A DNA stretch of 64,000 nt from Sabethes cyaneus. Lineage: Eukaryota > Arthropoda > Insecta > Diptera > Culicidae. The first letter of the stretch is position 1. Each line of letters starts with the position of its first letter. The stretch spans positions 242,753,183 through 242,817,182 of the forward strand of contig NC_071355.1 in NCBI RefSeq assembly GCF_943734655.1. The letters run 5' to 3'. The translations under genes and the position numbers were made by a program. Shown here piece by piece: positions 10,600 through 23,449 of this stretch. The notes below the pieces were generated by a model that saw only the letters and a list, made by a program, of their open reading frames with translations, was not told the DNA's origin and made no database searches.

Positions 10600-11625
10600 T
10601 CCTTATTCTTTTCAGCGATTTGTTGTCATTTTTGTCTTCTTTTGCGACATTTTAAATTGCTGTTAGTGGCGTATTTTGCTGTCATTTGTAATTAACATTT
10701 GCAACATTCATTCATTAATTGTTTTGCTGTGTTTTTATCGTCTTTTCAGCGCCATTTAATCTATTTTATTATCTATTCATAGTGTTTTTGTTGTTGTTTT
10801 TTTAAATTTTATTTGGTGTGTTTTCGGCGAATTTTCATTGTACTTTTGTTGTCTTTTCGTCTTGTGATCAGTTTTCCGTCATCTTTTTGCTATCGTTGTG
10901 ACGCCTCTTCTTCATCTTTTTGTCGACGTTTTGCTGTCTTTTAGTCGTACTTTGTCATTTATTAGTATCTTGTCGCCGTATTTGTCGTCTTGTCTTCGTT
11001 TTTATAATTTGTGTTATCTCTTTGTCATTTATTTATAGTCTTTTTAATCTTCTTTTCATTGTATTTTCATCACCCGTTCGTCGTTTTTGACATTTTTTTC
11101 GGTAGCTTTTAACCATTTTTGTCGTCGCATTTGTTGCTGTCGCCTTTTCTTTATTTTTTTTTGATGGTTTCATAATTTTTTTGTCGTCGTTACGCCTGTT
11201 TTGTTGTTTCGACACTTTTTTGCTCTTTTTTCGTCATCCTGTCTGTTGTCAAGACAACAAAAATATGGTATTTTACTGCCTTTTGTCGTTTTTTTTGTTT
11301 ATCACTTTAACAGCTTGGGTCATTCGTGACTTCTGGGGGGTAGGGATTAGAGCCCCTGTGTCTTCGGCGTGAGAGGCAGGAATGCTAAACACTACACCGG
11401 GATTGATCTCATCTTTTCGTCTTCTTTTTTAAATATGTTTGCTTTTTTATGCTTTTAAAACGTCTTTTTGTCTTGTTTTTAGTTTTTTTGTTGCTGTTTC
11501 AGTAACTTTTTGTAGCATTTTTATATTTTTTCCATCATATTTTTGGTGTTTCTATCGTCAACTTAATATCGTATTTTAGCATCTTTTCATTGAATTTTTT
11601 TGTTTTGAAAAATTGGAATCTTTAA
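10600..11625. repeat. Degenerate T-rich array (TTTTGTCGTC-like)
   Basis: Irregular repeats of TTTTTGTCGTC/TTTTCGTCAT words, unit about 10-15 bases. A near-mirror A-rich block follows from 11680. No gene; frames here are by-products of composition. Confidence 0.7.
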
Positions 11626-11626
11626 T

Positions 11627-11680
11627 TAGATTAGGCCATTACAAAAATTTTATTTAAGTTTTTGTCCTTCCGGAGCTGGA
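11627..11680 (+). repeat. Remnant end of the GGCCATTGCAAAT MITE family
   Basis: TTAGGCCATTACAAAAATTT through TTTTTGTCCTTCCGG matches the terminal repeat of the MITEs at 10102 and 57081. Only one end is present. It lies exactly between the T-rich and A-rich arrays. Confidence 0.6.
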
Positions 11681-12867
11681 TAGCGAACCGACGACGTAAA
11701 GATGATGAAAAGGCAAAGGAAATGTAACAAAAAAGTGATGAAAAGCTGGCGAAAATATGACGCAAATAACAGAAATATTCGATAAATAGACGACGGAAAG
11801 ACGCCAAAACAGCTAGAAATAAAAAAAGAGCGCAAAAACAAAATATACGACAAACATGCCAACAAAATAACGTGTTTTGAAAGGACAACAAAACATGCAA
11901 AAATGATGGCAAAAGGAAGACGTATTATATACGGTACAAAAGCGAAAATATGATGAAAAGGTAGTAAAAAACTGAATTTTTGTTGTTCGTGCGATGAAAA
12001 GATAGCAAAAAAGTTACGAAAAGGCAACGAAAAAACGATGTAAAAACTCCAACGAATGAAACGGCAAAAATGCCAAAAAAATAGGTCAAAAACGACGAAA
12101 ATACGATAAGACAATAAAAGAATGACCAAAATATGACGAGAGGCAACGAATACGAAGAAAAAAGGGCAAAGATATGACAAAAGACGGTAAAAAAGCGTCG
12201 TACAGACAACAATGACGGTGACGAAAAGACGACAAAAGAACAGACACCAAGAAGACGATTGTGATAAAAACGTGATGAAAAGATGACGAAAATCAGATAA
12301 AAGGTAAACAAAAATACGACGGAAATGAAATGAAAATATGACGACAAGACGCAGGACGCCAAAACAGCTACAAAGAAAAAAAAAAACAGAAACACAAAAA
12401 ATACGGCAAAAAGACATTAAAATAATACTTTTTGAAAGGAACAACACAACATGCAAAAATTATCATGAAAAAAAACGAATATACCTCAGAAAGGCGACGA
12501 AAGGACCATGAAAAGGCAGTAAAAAGACAACTTGTTTGTTGTTTTGACAACAAACAGAATATTATGAAAAAATAACAAAAAAGTGCCAAAAAAGGCAACG
12601 ATAAAAAACGAAGAAAAGAATACAAAATGACAGCGCCGAAAATGCGACAAAAATGCCAAAAACAAAAGTTAAAAACGATGAAAAGACAATTAATGGATCA
12701 CTAGAATACGACGTGGGATGACGAATACAAGAAAAGGACAAAAAAGAGGTGACGAAAAGACGATAAAAGAAAAGACAGCGAAAGGACTATGGTAAGATGG
12801 CGAGAAGAGGGATGACAAGTAGGTGGCAAAACTATAAAAAAAAGGCGAAAGACGACAGCAATTTGAT
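11681..12867. repeat. Degenerate A-rich array (GACGAAAA-like)
   Basis: Irregular repeats of GACGACAAAAAGACGAAAA words, in composition the reverse complement of 10600-11625. The same array resumes at 15257-15700 after the 2.4-kb element. The minus frames rich in F, S and L (11650-12456 and others) come from this composition. Confidence 0.75.
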
Positions 12868-13743
12868 AGGGTGTCGACTCAAATCCAAAAATAAAATTCC
12901 CTGACTTTCCCTGATTTTCCCTGATGCTTCAAATATTTTTCCCTGACCCTCAAAACTCAAATATCAAGCTTATTTGGGTGATTTCTGGCTTAAGTTTTTA
13001 ATCCTTTAGCATAGCTTATGCGAGCTGCTGAAAACTAAAGCTAGATTTCTTCATGTTTTACGAACACATATCAAAGATTCTTAACCTATTTCTTACCAAC
13101 GTTTCGAAAACGCCCTCTTCTATCGAGTATCGAGGGACAGTTATGTTTGAGGTATCAACTTGAATCCAAAGAAACAAAGATTGAGAAATAATCTAATCGA
13201 CCAGTTTTTGCACAAAGCTTAGATGTTACATACAAAAAAATTACAGCCGTGTAAACATAACAAATCTTGCTAATTTTCAGTCAGCTCAAACTAGTAACTT
13301 TACCGCTGGAAGGTGGACACATGTCTGCGAGTTTTCAGTTAAACTAAAACAAAACTTTCCTGGAAGTTCCAGCTTGTTATCTTTGCTGCAAACAGCATGG
13401 GGTTAAGGAGATGATTCCCCAAAGATTTTTGGTACAAAAATGTGCGTTTTGCTGGCTTCGAGGTACGGCAAAACTTTAGCTAGATATATTATTGGAAAAT
13501 GTCCAAATGGCAAATATTTTAACCCTCAATGGTGGACAGTTAAGACTAAAGCTGTGTGTCATGATTTCGGATTGCAACTATCGAGGCTTGAAAGCAACAT
13601 TGACTCGAAGGTAGTTCGGTGGCCGGCCGTTCGGTCCGATGACCGTATATGGGTGTTGAGAATTAAGGCAAATTCTTCAACTACAGCTTAATCAACGTAT
13701 AGTCACCAACAAATCATAAATTCGATGGTACTAGGGACGAATT

Positions 13744-13953
13744 GAACCGCCCAGTTAGCTTCGAGGTACGATGCTGTTCTAACAAGCCAGTTGTGTTCGA
13801 ATCTCGGCTAGCTGGTTTTTGTTAGACGGAATCAGTAGGATCATTGCACTGACCCCGTAATTTTCCTGTACTCTAACAGTAGGCTGCGAAGTCTGTCGAT
13901 AAAGAAGGATAATGTCTAGTGACGGTTAATGCTCAAGACTTTGCTTTGATTTG
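13744..13953 (+). mobile_element. tRNA-derived SINE with 13-bp target duplication
   Basis: About 210 bp starting GAACCGCCCAGTTAGCTTCG, with a pol III B-box-like GTGTTCGAATCTC and ending GCTTTGATTTG. The flanks are a perfect 13-bp duplication, CTAGGGACGAATT (13731-13743 and 13954-13966), the expected mark of LINE-machinery insertion. It matches the copies at 29940, 32268, 35517 and 47343. Similar tRNA-related SINEs are known from mosquitoes; I do not assign a name. Confidence 0.85.
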
Positions 13954-14394
13954 CTAGGGACGAATTCTATGACAGGTTCGAAATGATTTATGGGGTGCGC
14001 ACGACTTGAAAATTCAAGACTCTAGCTCCCAGATCGATCGTGTTTAACGGTTAAAACTTTTTGGAAGTCACAATATACAGTTTTTTCTTAGCGACTTTGA
14101 CCACTATCTCGACGTAAGATTCACGCAAGGTTATCGAAATCGGCGAAGGCTCGCACTGAGAGGATGTTGCATTTCAACATCTAGCGGTTTACGGCATATG
14201 ACGTTGCAGTGGAGTACACCAGAAAGCTTGATCAACGAATCGCAGAACAGCAGGACGAAAGGGAATAAGACGTAAGTAGGCTGTGGAGGATCCGCCATAG
14301 CGCCAACAACTACGAGGGAAGTGATAGGCACGACGTGGGGAAGACAATCACCCTTATTCCGCGAGTCACGTGACTCAATACGACAATTGTCACT

Positions 14395-14520
14395 CGCCGT
14401 GACTCGCCACGGCGAGTCGAATTGAGTGCTGTCACCTAGGTGACAACCGTGTCCCCTAGGTAACAACCCCGTGTCACCTAAGTGACAAACCGTGTCACCT
14501 AGGCGACAATTGTCACCTCA
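14395..14520. repeat. CACCTAGGTGACAA palindromic short repeats
   Basis: About six imperfect units of TGTCACCTAGGTGACAAC and GTGACTCG words, each partly self-complementary, within the 2.4-kb TIR element. Confidence 0.7.
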
Positions 14521-15256
14521 TTCGCGATGACTCCAAATTAGTTACGTCACTCGCCTCGCAGAATAAGGGTGAGTGTAACAGCTTGTTTGATGTCGAATGC
14601 CAGAAAATGACAAATGAGAAGAACCAGGCCAAGAGTCGCATGCTCACTGCGGATCACGTCAGAACAGAGAAACATGTAAGCTTTCTGCGTATTACGTAAC
14701 CAGCTGAACCAGTCCCGAAGGTTGCCAACTCGCATAAACGCAAATTCTACAGAACGTTAATGCTCCCGGCAACCCTTAACGGACATGAATCATGGACACT
14801 GAAGGAAGATGATCAATGCTTGGGACTTCTGAGTGTAAAATTCTGCAATTGGCGAAAACGCTGTAGATCGCGTGTAAATAACAGTATGTATCCCGCTTTG
14901 TGCTCTTGATGTCTGCACCGTGAAGTGCGTGAGACCTGCCATTGCCGATTTCGAGCACTACAGCGAGTGAAGTCTGACAATTGTACGGCGCAAAACAAAT
15001 AAAAAATTTACGGCAAACTGAAAGATAATCGAATCGCCACTAGACATGTAACAAGTTTTAATTCAACCGATCAATCTGCGTATATTTTACACGAAAATTG
15101 ATTTGATTCGAAAGTTGATCAACAATATTGCCGGGTAAACAAAATTTCCCTGATTGAATTTCGAAATTCCCTGATATTCCCTGATTTCCCTGATCCAAAA
15201 ATGAATTCCCTGATATTCCCTGATTTTCCAGGTTTTTCCAGGAAATCGACACCCTG

Positions 15257-15700
15257 ATGAAATGACGGCGGATAAACGCCAAAATGTCAAAAAAGGTACT
15301 AAAAGATACAAAAAGACAAAGCAAAGTAAAGCAAAATGCAAAAAGGCTATGACGAGAATAAAAAAGACAGCAAAACAGCAGTGAAAAAGACTATAAAAAG
15401 ACGCAATCAACAGCAGCTAAAAATGCCACACGATACGATAATCAATAACAGTAAATTATTGAAAAGGAACCAAAGACGATCTAAAGATGCCAGAAAGGCA
15501 ACTATTATAAAAAGAAACGAGAAACCCCAAAAAGGCGACAAAAAAAACGGCAAGAAGGTGGTCAAAAGGTGACATAATACACATCACACGATAAAAGACG
15601 AAAAGTTAAAGACAAAAAACGGAAAAAACTCAACGACGCAAAACAAAAAGACGAAGGACGGAAAAACAAAGACGGAAGATCAAGAACGAATATCGAGAGC
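15257..15700. repeat. Degenerate A-rich array (continued)
   Basis: Continues the GACGAAAA-type repeat seen before the 2.4-kb insertion. The frame at 15336-15572 is low-complexity K/R/N-rich and has no domain. Confidence 0.7.
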
Positions 15701-16029
15701 AAATATCCTGGAATAATTTAAGTCAAATCTTAAATGCATCATGAACTGGACTGATTTCAAAAAGTATTGATTTATTTCAAAATACCTTCAATTGAAGTAT
15801 AATTGTCGGTTAAACTTTTATTTGAACTAAAATTTTTTTAAATAGAACTCCTCTGCTCTCGGTCGCTTCGTGCGCTGGAGGCAATGGTAACCGCGGCGTC
15901 TCGATAAGGGGATTTTATTTAATACTTTAACAATTTTTTCCTTACTCCTAACATTCAAAACAAGATACAATTTTTTACAATAATTTATTTACAATTACTA
16001 TGGGACATGGTTACCTGTTACGGCGGCCC

Positions 16030-16460
16030 AAGATCGACTTGAATGGAGACGACTTCTTGAAACAGCATGAGTCATTCCGGCTCTATGCTGCTGACGTAGA
16101 CGATCTTTAGCACTAATCCCGTAAAAGACAAACGGATCAAATTTTCACGCTGAGAAATTCTCCAGAGGTGTCGAGCTCGAGAGTACAACGTTCCTATGCA
16201 TCATATTTTCGCATATTTTAGGGCAGTATATGATACAGTCGAGCGGGAACAGCTGTGAGCGGGCGTCAAAACTTGAGGAACTATCTTCAGCAAATGTAGC
16301 CAACTTCTAGCCTTTGCAGCTGGCCTTGACATCACTACTAAAAACTTTGGGACAATACACCGGACCAGAAATTCATATGATGACCATATAATCCCATAGG
16401 CTTGCAAACAAGCCTGTTCATTATCCGGTAAAATTACGAATCTGTTGAGATTCATATATA
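16030..16460 (+). pseudogene. Decayed LINE fragments
   Basis: Two pieces of LINE ORF2. Bases 16036-16070 read as AQDRLEWRRLLETA, a typical C-terminal end. From about 16140, the reading FSEKFSRGVELESTTFLCI..YFRAVYDTVEREQL matches the RT start (family form DFKAAYDTIDREQL) with several stops. Distant debris may continue to ~16800. Clade uncertain. Confidence 0.6.
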
Positions 16461-16999
16461 CTGTATGGGATGAATACCCGTATTAAGCGATACTTTATGC
16501 CATTGCTAGCAATCTAGTAACTTCAGTGGATAAACATTGGAATCCTGGAATCGACCAATGCCAAAGTCAAGCAAGTCTTTGAAAGTCAGACTTGGATCAC
16601 TCTCCTCTTTTCAGTGAAAAACGCTTGCAAGCTTGAGATTTGGAACTGAAACGGGCAGTTTGTTAGGCCGGACCTTCTCTAATGCAATGCTAAGCTCGAG
16701 AAAATTCATGAAATGTCTATCGATTTTCAGCGACATTATAGGCCGAATAAGTCATTCGACATGCCAGTGAAATGGATGAGTCGAAGCTTCAACATAGAAA
16801 CGTAATGTTTAGAACCACAAGTAAACTCGAAATTTCCAAGAGGAAACCATTACATAACATTCTTCATAATTAAAAATATTCCCTCTAATGGCCGAGAAAC
16901 GTCAGTATCATATGTGCGACGTGCAACCATCAAAATCAAAGAGGGTCGCACGAATGTCAGTGCTTTTTCCGCGTTTTAAACTCAGTTTGATGCACTTAC

Positions 17000-17071
17000 C
17001 TTCCACACACCGTAGGTAGACATTTTTGTGGATGAGCTGCTGCACACGTTGAGCTATTGAATCTGGCTCCT
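17000..17071 (-). CDS. Candidate exon (unrecognised)
   Basis: On the minus strand the donor is GTGGAAG|GTAAGT (exon 3' end 17000) and a possible acceptor is GATACAG|AG (exon 5' end 17071), giving 72 nt. One frame reads EPDSIAQRVQQLIHKNVYLR then CVE. Alternatively ATG at 17023 would start MSTYGVWK, in phase at the donor. Neither peptide is recognised. The strong donor is the main evidence. It could be chance, and confidence is low. Confidence 0.2.
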
Positions 17072-17079
17072 CTGTATCT

Positions 17080-20000
17080 TCCCGATTCAGGTGCAAACAC
17101 ACACGGATGTAGGTGGAAAACAAGAACAAAAACATATAACCAACCTCTTGAAGTAATATCAAAGAAGCTGGAGGATTAAAAGCTTTCTCAGGAATTGCAT
17201 AGACGAGGACGCTCAGGAAGCACGCATAACCCATTTCTGAATGGGACACATTTAATTGTGCAAAATGCGTGCTTACATCCGCATCTTCGTGGTGTCAAAG
17301 AAAATAATGTATCATTAAGATGAAACCAGGCTCGGTGCACATTTCGCCATCGAGCATAAAATGCGGGCTTACAGTCGACGCATTACCGTGAATAGTTGAA
17401 ATTAAATGTCCTCTTGTTGAGCGGGATGTGACGCACTCGCACCGGCAAGCACGACTGACCGATTTAAACTCAGCACAATGACCTGTACACTAGTCGAAGC
17501 AGTAAGTACTGCCGCACAATGAAGCTTGAATGCCGTGAATCCTGATTAATGAAGAAAAGAATCAGTAGCATAATATGGGTACTTCCCCTCCTGCTCCCCC
17601 TTCTATTTGTATTGAAAACTGAAAACAATACCAGCAAATGAAAGCTGCACTAGTGTAGTTTCAACAACTTCAGTAGTGTTATAAGAAGCATCCGGAAAGT
17701 CGTTAGAAACTACTTGAGGGTCACTCCGACTGTCCCCGGATATCTTGTATGTGTGTGAGTCAGATGTGTAGCTCGAGCCTGATGCAAACTCGGAGTCGAT
17801 GTAAAAATGCTCAGTCGACGGAAGAGCTGGGTAGGCTCTGGGGGAGGGTGGACCGGCATACGCACAAAGCCTTGGGCGTGCACTGGGCTGGGGTGGGGTG
17901 GGGTGAGGTTGGATGGATGATGATGATACTATCGCTTCTCCGGGAAGAAAGTGCCTCGCTTCTCATTAATTATTTTCTCTTCCATGTGCAAAAGGATAAA
18001 GATCCGTACGCAAAGGAAAAGAAGGTGACATGTTGTCGGTGCAATGCACACATGCAAATGGATTCTCCATTCCATGATAGAGCTCCCTACCGGTGGGGTG
18101 GGGTGGGGTGCGGTGCTCAGTGCTTAGAGACCTTCAGCTATTCATCTTTCAATTCATGTCACACTCAAGTGTGTGTAAAGATAATTTTTTCCCTATTTAA
18201 TATGGGGAAGAATGGCTGTGCTATGCTGTACACGAACAAAATAATCGCTTCTAGATAAATATGTGCTACACTTTTTTCTTCTAGAATGACCAAAGTGTAG
18301 CTGCGCTACATTGTATTGTCGGTCAACAAATCCGAAAGGGAAGCCTTCGGAGATAGAAAAAAATGAACTATTCAGCTTCCACTGTTTTCCAAGATGAACT
18401 GACGTGCGTTATTGAATTTGATTCAACTACGAAACGAGGTCGAAAACTTGCTTGACTTTAAACATCCTTTTTCGATATCTTCAGTACATATTCTATTTAT
18501 GGACTTGAAAAGCTAATCTGTTTTCCGATCGAAGGAATGATAGTACAACCGGGAGACAAAGTACAGCCACACACTGAAATTGAAATATTGTTAGCAGAGA
18601 GAACCGGAAAATACGGAATTTTCCCATTAAAACCCACATCAGTTCCCATGACAAAGGAGACTCACACAGTCTGTAAAACAGTACAATTGAAAGCGAGACA
18701 CACAGCAAACACGGTTCAGTCCAGTTGGTTAACCGAGTTTACCGAGCAGACACCGGTGTCCCTTTCGCACACAACAAACAAACAAAGCGGAGTGTGTCCT
18801 AAACCGAAACTGTGTCAGTAGAGGGACGAAAGGTTTATCGAATGCTGGCTGACGTTGGTCACAGAAATGAATCGAAAATAATGCACTTTACTGACCAAAG
18901 CTGCCGGTGGTGGTTTACCTGATTTCCCACCAGAAGCCAAAGCCTCGCCATCATCGATTTTGCCAGTATCATCGTCATCATCCGCTTCTCAACAAATCCA
19001 ACCCATTGAACACGGACTAATAGCCTAAACAATGAAACTCGATTTACAAGTGAATTAATAATAAATGCTTCAATAAATACAGCTTTCAGATTGCAATGCA
19101 ATGTCTCCCTGCAAATTCGTACTCAGTCGGAGAGTCTACACATACAAGCATTTGCATCAGGAGAACAAGCTTTTCTACTTCCCACGGTCCGGAAGCTAAC
19201 CTGTGCGGTAGTAAGGACGGACGTACCTGCCATACCCATCCTACCAGACCAGGCTCTCATCGGACCCGCCCAACTACGTTAAACCCATACACAATGAAGG
19301 TTTGAAAACTTCGATGTCGTCATGGTCAAACATGGTGACCGTTCACTTTTATTTTATGTTTTACATCAACCCAACAGCATTACATACAAGCAGGAATCGT
19401 AACGCAAGGCCCGTAGTTTATTTGCATGTCCATCAACTGTCAATCTGCCCCCAGCCCAACAACTTCCAACTCCTTCCACCCTGAAACTCATCCTTACAAT
19501 CCGCACAACGCCGGTTGAAAGCTCGATCAGAATCAAACTACGTAAAAAAAGCTGTTTTCTAGAAGGCAAACGAGAAAGTTCTTCCCACCAGAGCGTAAAT
19601 TTCATTCATTTAAATAACAAATCCGAGAAACTATTAATGTTTCCATTGCCATCAACAGAGCAGCAAAACCTCTGATGAAAAACCCCCGGCACGAAGTCAG
19701 CAGTGAAAGAATACGGGTTTGACTCCCGTTGCGCTATATAGGTAGGTAGGTAGGTATGTCTATATGGTAGCAGCAAACTTTTTTTTCCGGCATCCAACTC
19801 TAAAAACCACAGAGTGAAATTGGCAAAAACAAATTGCTTTTCCGCCGGAGGGCATCCTGAACCAGTGCGCCCCAGCTACTGGCCACTGCCGGCCACGGGG
19901 CACTGGGAATGAACTGAAACCACATATTGTATACCAAATTTTCAACAGATATACAACAACAGTCAGTGGCAGCACCGGTGGCGGTGCTTTACTGATTTCC

Positions 20001-20555
20001 TCCTAGCAGTAGCGTGGTACGCCCTTTTCCCAGCTCGACACCTGCTGCGAACAGAATCGTTTGTCAACATGATGCTCGCTGCTGTGATGATTCGAAAAAC
20101 AATTTGGGCAAAAATTGTGTTCCGATCGGAACCGATCCGAATAAATGCTAGTACCTATAGGAGAGCACCCACTGCAATGAGGTTGAGGTTGAAAGTTACG
20201 AAAAGTTTTTCCATACAGTTGTCGCTTGTTTAGCACTTCTTCCTACGAAAGGTTTTATCTTGATCAGAGTTATAACAATGTCTGCCAATTTAAAGTTATG
20301 CTTCTAAAAGACATTCAGTTGAAAGTTTTCACGCAAACTTATAAAAAATAATTTTGATTATTTGAAAGCTGTCAAATGTGTAAGTAGCTCTATCTATTTT
20401 TCTCAGACCTGATAGTGTGAATGAAGTGATCATTCTGATAAGTTAACTCGACGATTAGAAAAGTAGATTGCATGGTAATTTTCCTTATTTGATCATGATT
20501 TGATGAAAACCAATATAAACCGCCTTCCTGCGGTTATCGCTAAACTTTTCATAGA
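17080..20555. other. Unique sequence with GGGGTGGGG and CATC patches
   Basis: No gene supported. It includes short GT/GGGGTGG runs (17890-17910 and 18090-18115). The frames at 17749-18258 and 18537-18821 have no recognisable domain or exon structure. TAGG tetranucleotide repeats lie near 19740. Confidence 0.5.
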
Positions 20556-20559
20556 ATTA

Positions 20560-21136
20560 AAGAAACCGGAACTTATTCAGCAGTATTGAAAATCGCTAAA
20601 GTTTCACCACGTTTTGCATATATTTGAGATCCATCAAACTGTCGTGCAATTTTAAGATTATCTGTCGTTAATAAAGTATTGAAAAAGCTTTTAACTAGTC
20701 GGCTGGTAAACTTCTTATGTGCCAGCAATGTTTTATATAAATTTCAATATGGCTTGACGGGGGAGGCACTGGAACTTCGACTGTTATTTCTGAACTTACT
20801 GATGAGTTTTTCGGTCAAATTGACAAAAAAACTGACTCAAAAAAGCATTTGATACCCTTAGACCATGGAATTCTGTTAAAAAACTTGATCGTTACGGGAA
20901 GTCCGTAAGTCCGTCAGTCAGTCAGTCAGTGACTTAATTAAAAGTTATTTATGAAATCGACAGTAATATATATCAATGATGTACGTAGTGGCTTATGCCC
21001 GATCGATATAGGAGTTCCCCAAGGAAGCAACATAGGTTCTCTACTCTTTATGACTTATACCAAAGACTTTAAAGGCAATTTAAAGCTACTAGTTGAGCCT
21101 GAATCTTTCGATCCGGAGAATATAAATGTCTGTTAA
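20560..21136 (+). pseudogene. Decayed LINE RT, CR1/L2/Jockey type
   Basis: Across frame breaks the protein reads SVVNKVLKKLLTSRLVNFL, ASNVLYKFQYGL (family: NVLYKYQYGF), TSTVISELTDEFF, then LDHGILLKNL and IDIGVPQGSNIGSLLFMTYT (family: GVPQGSVLGPLLFLIYIND). The order fits a non-LTR RT of the GVPQGS class. It is interrupted by stops and then by sequence containing a CGAGCAGT minisatellite. The catalytic box resumes at 22266. Confidence 0.7.
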
Positions 21137-21649
21137 GAAAATTGCGGATACATTACATTTGCCTCACGGCATGCGAAGATCTTACGATTACGATAATATT
21201 GCTCTAAGATGTTGTACATAAAAAAGTCATAACCTGAAACTGAATCAAATAGTTTTTGTGCTCGCATTGGGTCTTATTTAACTGAGTAAAAAAGTTCGTC
21301 CACCCGGACGAACCAAAAACATTAGCACAGAGTCTCTGGAATTCCTTGCATTGGAATCACGTAGTGGAATTCTGCATAAGATTCATTCGGAATGCTTTTC
21401 TTATAAAACTAGGATTCTTGCATGAGGATTCAGAAGGCGAATCTCCAGGATGCTTAGTACTCGGTAAAAGAATCCCCTTTACTACGAAATGGGAAGCCTC
21501 GGGATTCTGAAAGCAGGAGTCCAGTATGTGCTAGTAAGGGCACTGTGCTGATTGTATAAGTGGGCCAAATGGTTCTTTTGTCTGAGTGGCTCTGAACCGC
21601 CCATTTTCTGTCGCGAACCGATTCAAATGAGCACATTGATATTGCGACG

Positions 21650-22135
21650 AGTAATAGAGTCGAGCAGGCGAGTCGAGCAGTCGAATCAAGCAGTCGGGTC
21701 AAGTAGTTGAGTCGAACTGTCGAGTCGAGCAGTCATATCAAGGGTCTAGTCGAGCAGTTGAATAAATCCGTTCAGTTAAGCCGTCCAGTCGAGCTGTCAA
21801 ATCGAGCAGTTAAAGCAAGTAGTCTAGTCGAGTAGTCGGGTCGAGTAGTAAGTCGAGCAGTTGAGTCGAGCAGTTGATTCAAATACTCGAATCAAGTAAT
21901 TGAAACGAGTAGTTCATTCGAGCAGTTGAATCAAGTAGTCTAGTCGAGCAGTTGAATCGAATAAGTGAATCGAGCAGTTGAGTCGAGCAGTTGAGTAGCG
22001 CAGTCGAATTGAACAATTTTGTCAAGCAGATCAGTTGAGCAGTCCAGTCGTGCAATCAAATCGAGCAGTCGATTAGTCCAGTCGACCAGTTGAGCAATCG
22101 AGCAGTCCAGCAGTCGACCAGTGAGGTGACTGAGA
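21650..22135. repeat. CGAGCAGTTGAGT-like minisatellite
   Basis: About 35 imperfect units of GTCGAGCAGTTGA (10-15 bases). It sits between the two parts of the RT fragment and probably expanded inside or next to it. Confidence 0.75.
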
Positions 22136-22265
22136 ATAGCACCCATTGCTACGAAAGTCAGGAGCCTGTTTTAGTTACCGATAAGCCTCTTCTGACGTCC
22201 TTTCTGAGACCTGGTTTTGGCTACAGACAAGCCTCTTATACATTCAACAATATATAATATAGATA

Positions 22266-22340
22266 TGCAATACCGCGATTCTTTGCGGATGATACAGCCT
22301 TATTCTACTCTCGTTCTAGTACTCAATATTTTAATGGTAA
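22266..22340 (+). pseudogene. RT catalytic box of the interrupted LINE
   Basis: The reading IPRFFADDTALFYSRS contains the FADD catalytic box. It probably continues the 20560-21136 fragment after a ~1.1-kb interruption. Frame and downstream sequence are decayed. Confidence 0.6.
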
Positions 22341-22639
22341 TTATCTTTCTCTGAATCTTACTTAAATAAAGTGTTATGGCACCAAAGCACCTATTACTAT
22401 TGCTCAAGGATACACAAACGCCAAGACTGTGATATAGTACCTATAGTCAGTACACCTTGGTTTACGAAAAGAAAAACAAAAGAAAGCTATTTAGTACTTA
22501 AAATAAAAATTATTAAAAGTGAAACTGAAAATTAATATTTAGGAACCATAATTTTGTCGCAGTTGAGAAGTGCCAGAGAGAGCAGATTTTATTTTGAATC
22601 AATGACTTTTACTCAGCAAAAACCAAGAAACGCAATCTG

Positions 22640-23449
22640 GCAGGCGGTCAAAGCAAATCGTAAGCGAGTTTGAAGATCTAGATTGAAATCACCTAGCGAT
22701 TCAACGTTCTGGTGGACTAAAAATATGCGTCGTGCCTAATCAATCATTACATGCACGGTGAGTAAAGTAAATGGTAAAGTAAATTTAGCATTAGCATTAG
22801 CATTGGCATATGTGGTTGCACACATCGTAGGTGGCTATATAATCGCATTATATACCTGGCTACGTCCGAACAACCGCAGGGGAAGTGGGTAGGAATGTTA
22901 GTGTAGTATCTACTTTTGAAAGTGCAGGGAACCCATACTACCTTCATAGATGTTACAGGACAACAGAGCATATAGTGTTAGTAGGGCAAGGCAAACAATA
23001 AGGATCAGGAGGAAGATTAATTCAATAATAAACTGTATATAGTATATATTGAGAATATATGGGCAAAAATAGAACAATCTCACCAGCAATCCGTCGCGTG
23101 AAATACAATTGCGTCATTTGAATTTCCATCAGTGCATCTAGTATTCAATAATTAATTTAATTTTTTCCATATCCATGATATCCATGTGTATTATTTAAAC
23201 TTGTTACGGCCAAAGTTTTAATTGTACAGTAGGAGGAGCTTGATGAGCTAAAACGAAACAAATAATTAAAATAATATATTAGGCTTACCTGCTACCAAGG
23301 CCGGATGGCTCAGCCGTCTGCGCAAAATCTCAGTTTTGAGGTTTGGCATCTGGGAACCACGCAGCATCGCGTGGAAAATGATAGAAGATAGAAGAAAATG
23401 AGTTAATCAATATGATAATAATATTCCTGTGCTGTGCTACCTGGACAGC
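22640..23449. other. Unannotated sequence
   Basis: No gene. It contains TTAGCA hexanucleotide repeats (about 22787-22808). An A-box-like TGGCTCAGCCG lies near 23306, but I see no cloverleaf. Confidence 0.45.

Larger units (their letters stand above)
12868..15256. mobile_element. 2.4-kb TIR element inserted in the A-rich array
   Basis: The ends are AGGGTGTCGA and TCGACACCCT, with TTCCCTGATTTTCC words packed just inside both ends, as in the 225-917 element. The same A-rich array lies on both sides. Target duplication is unclear (GAT on each side). The interior contains a SINE (13744-13953) and a block of CACCTAGGTGACAA palindromic repeats (about 14395-14520). I found no transposase. Superfamily unknown. 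Confidence 0.6.

Noticed and set aside
11650..12456. 268-codon F/L/S-rich minus frame
   Set aside because: Composition of the A-rich degenerate array; looks membrane-like only because of TTT/TTC/CTT codons.
23295..23370. TGGCTCAGCCGTCTGCGC, possible tRNA-Leu/Ser
   Set aside because: The A-box word matches but no acceptor stem or B box could be paired.
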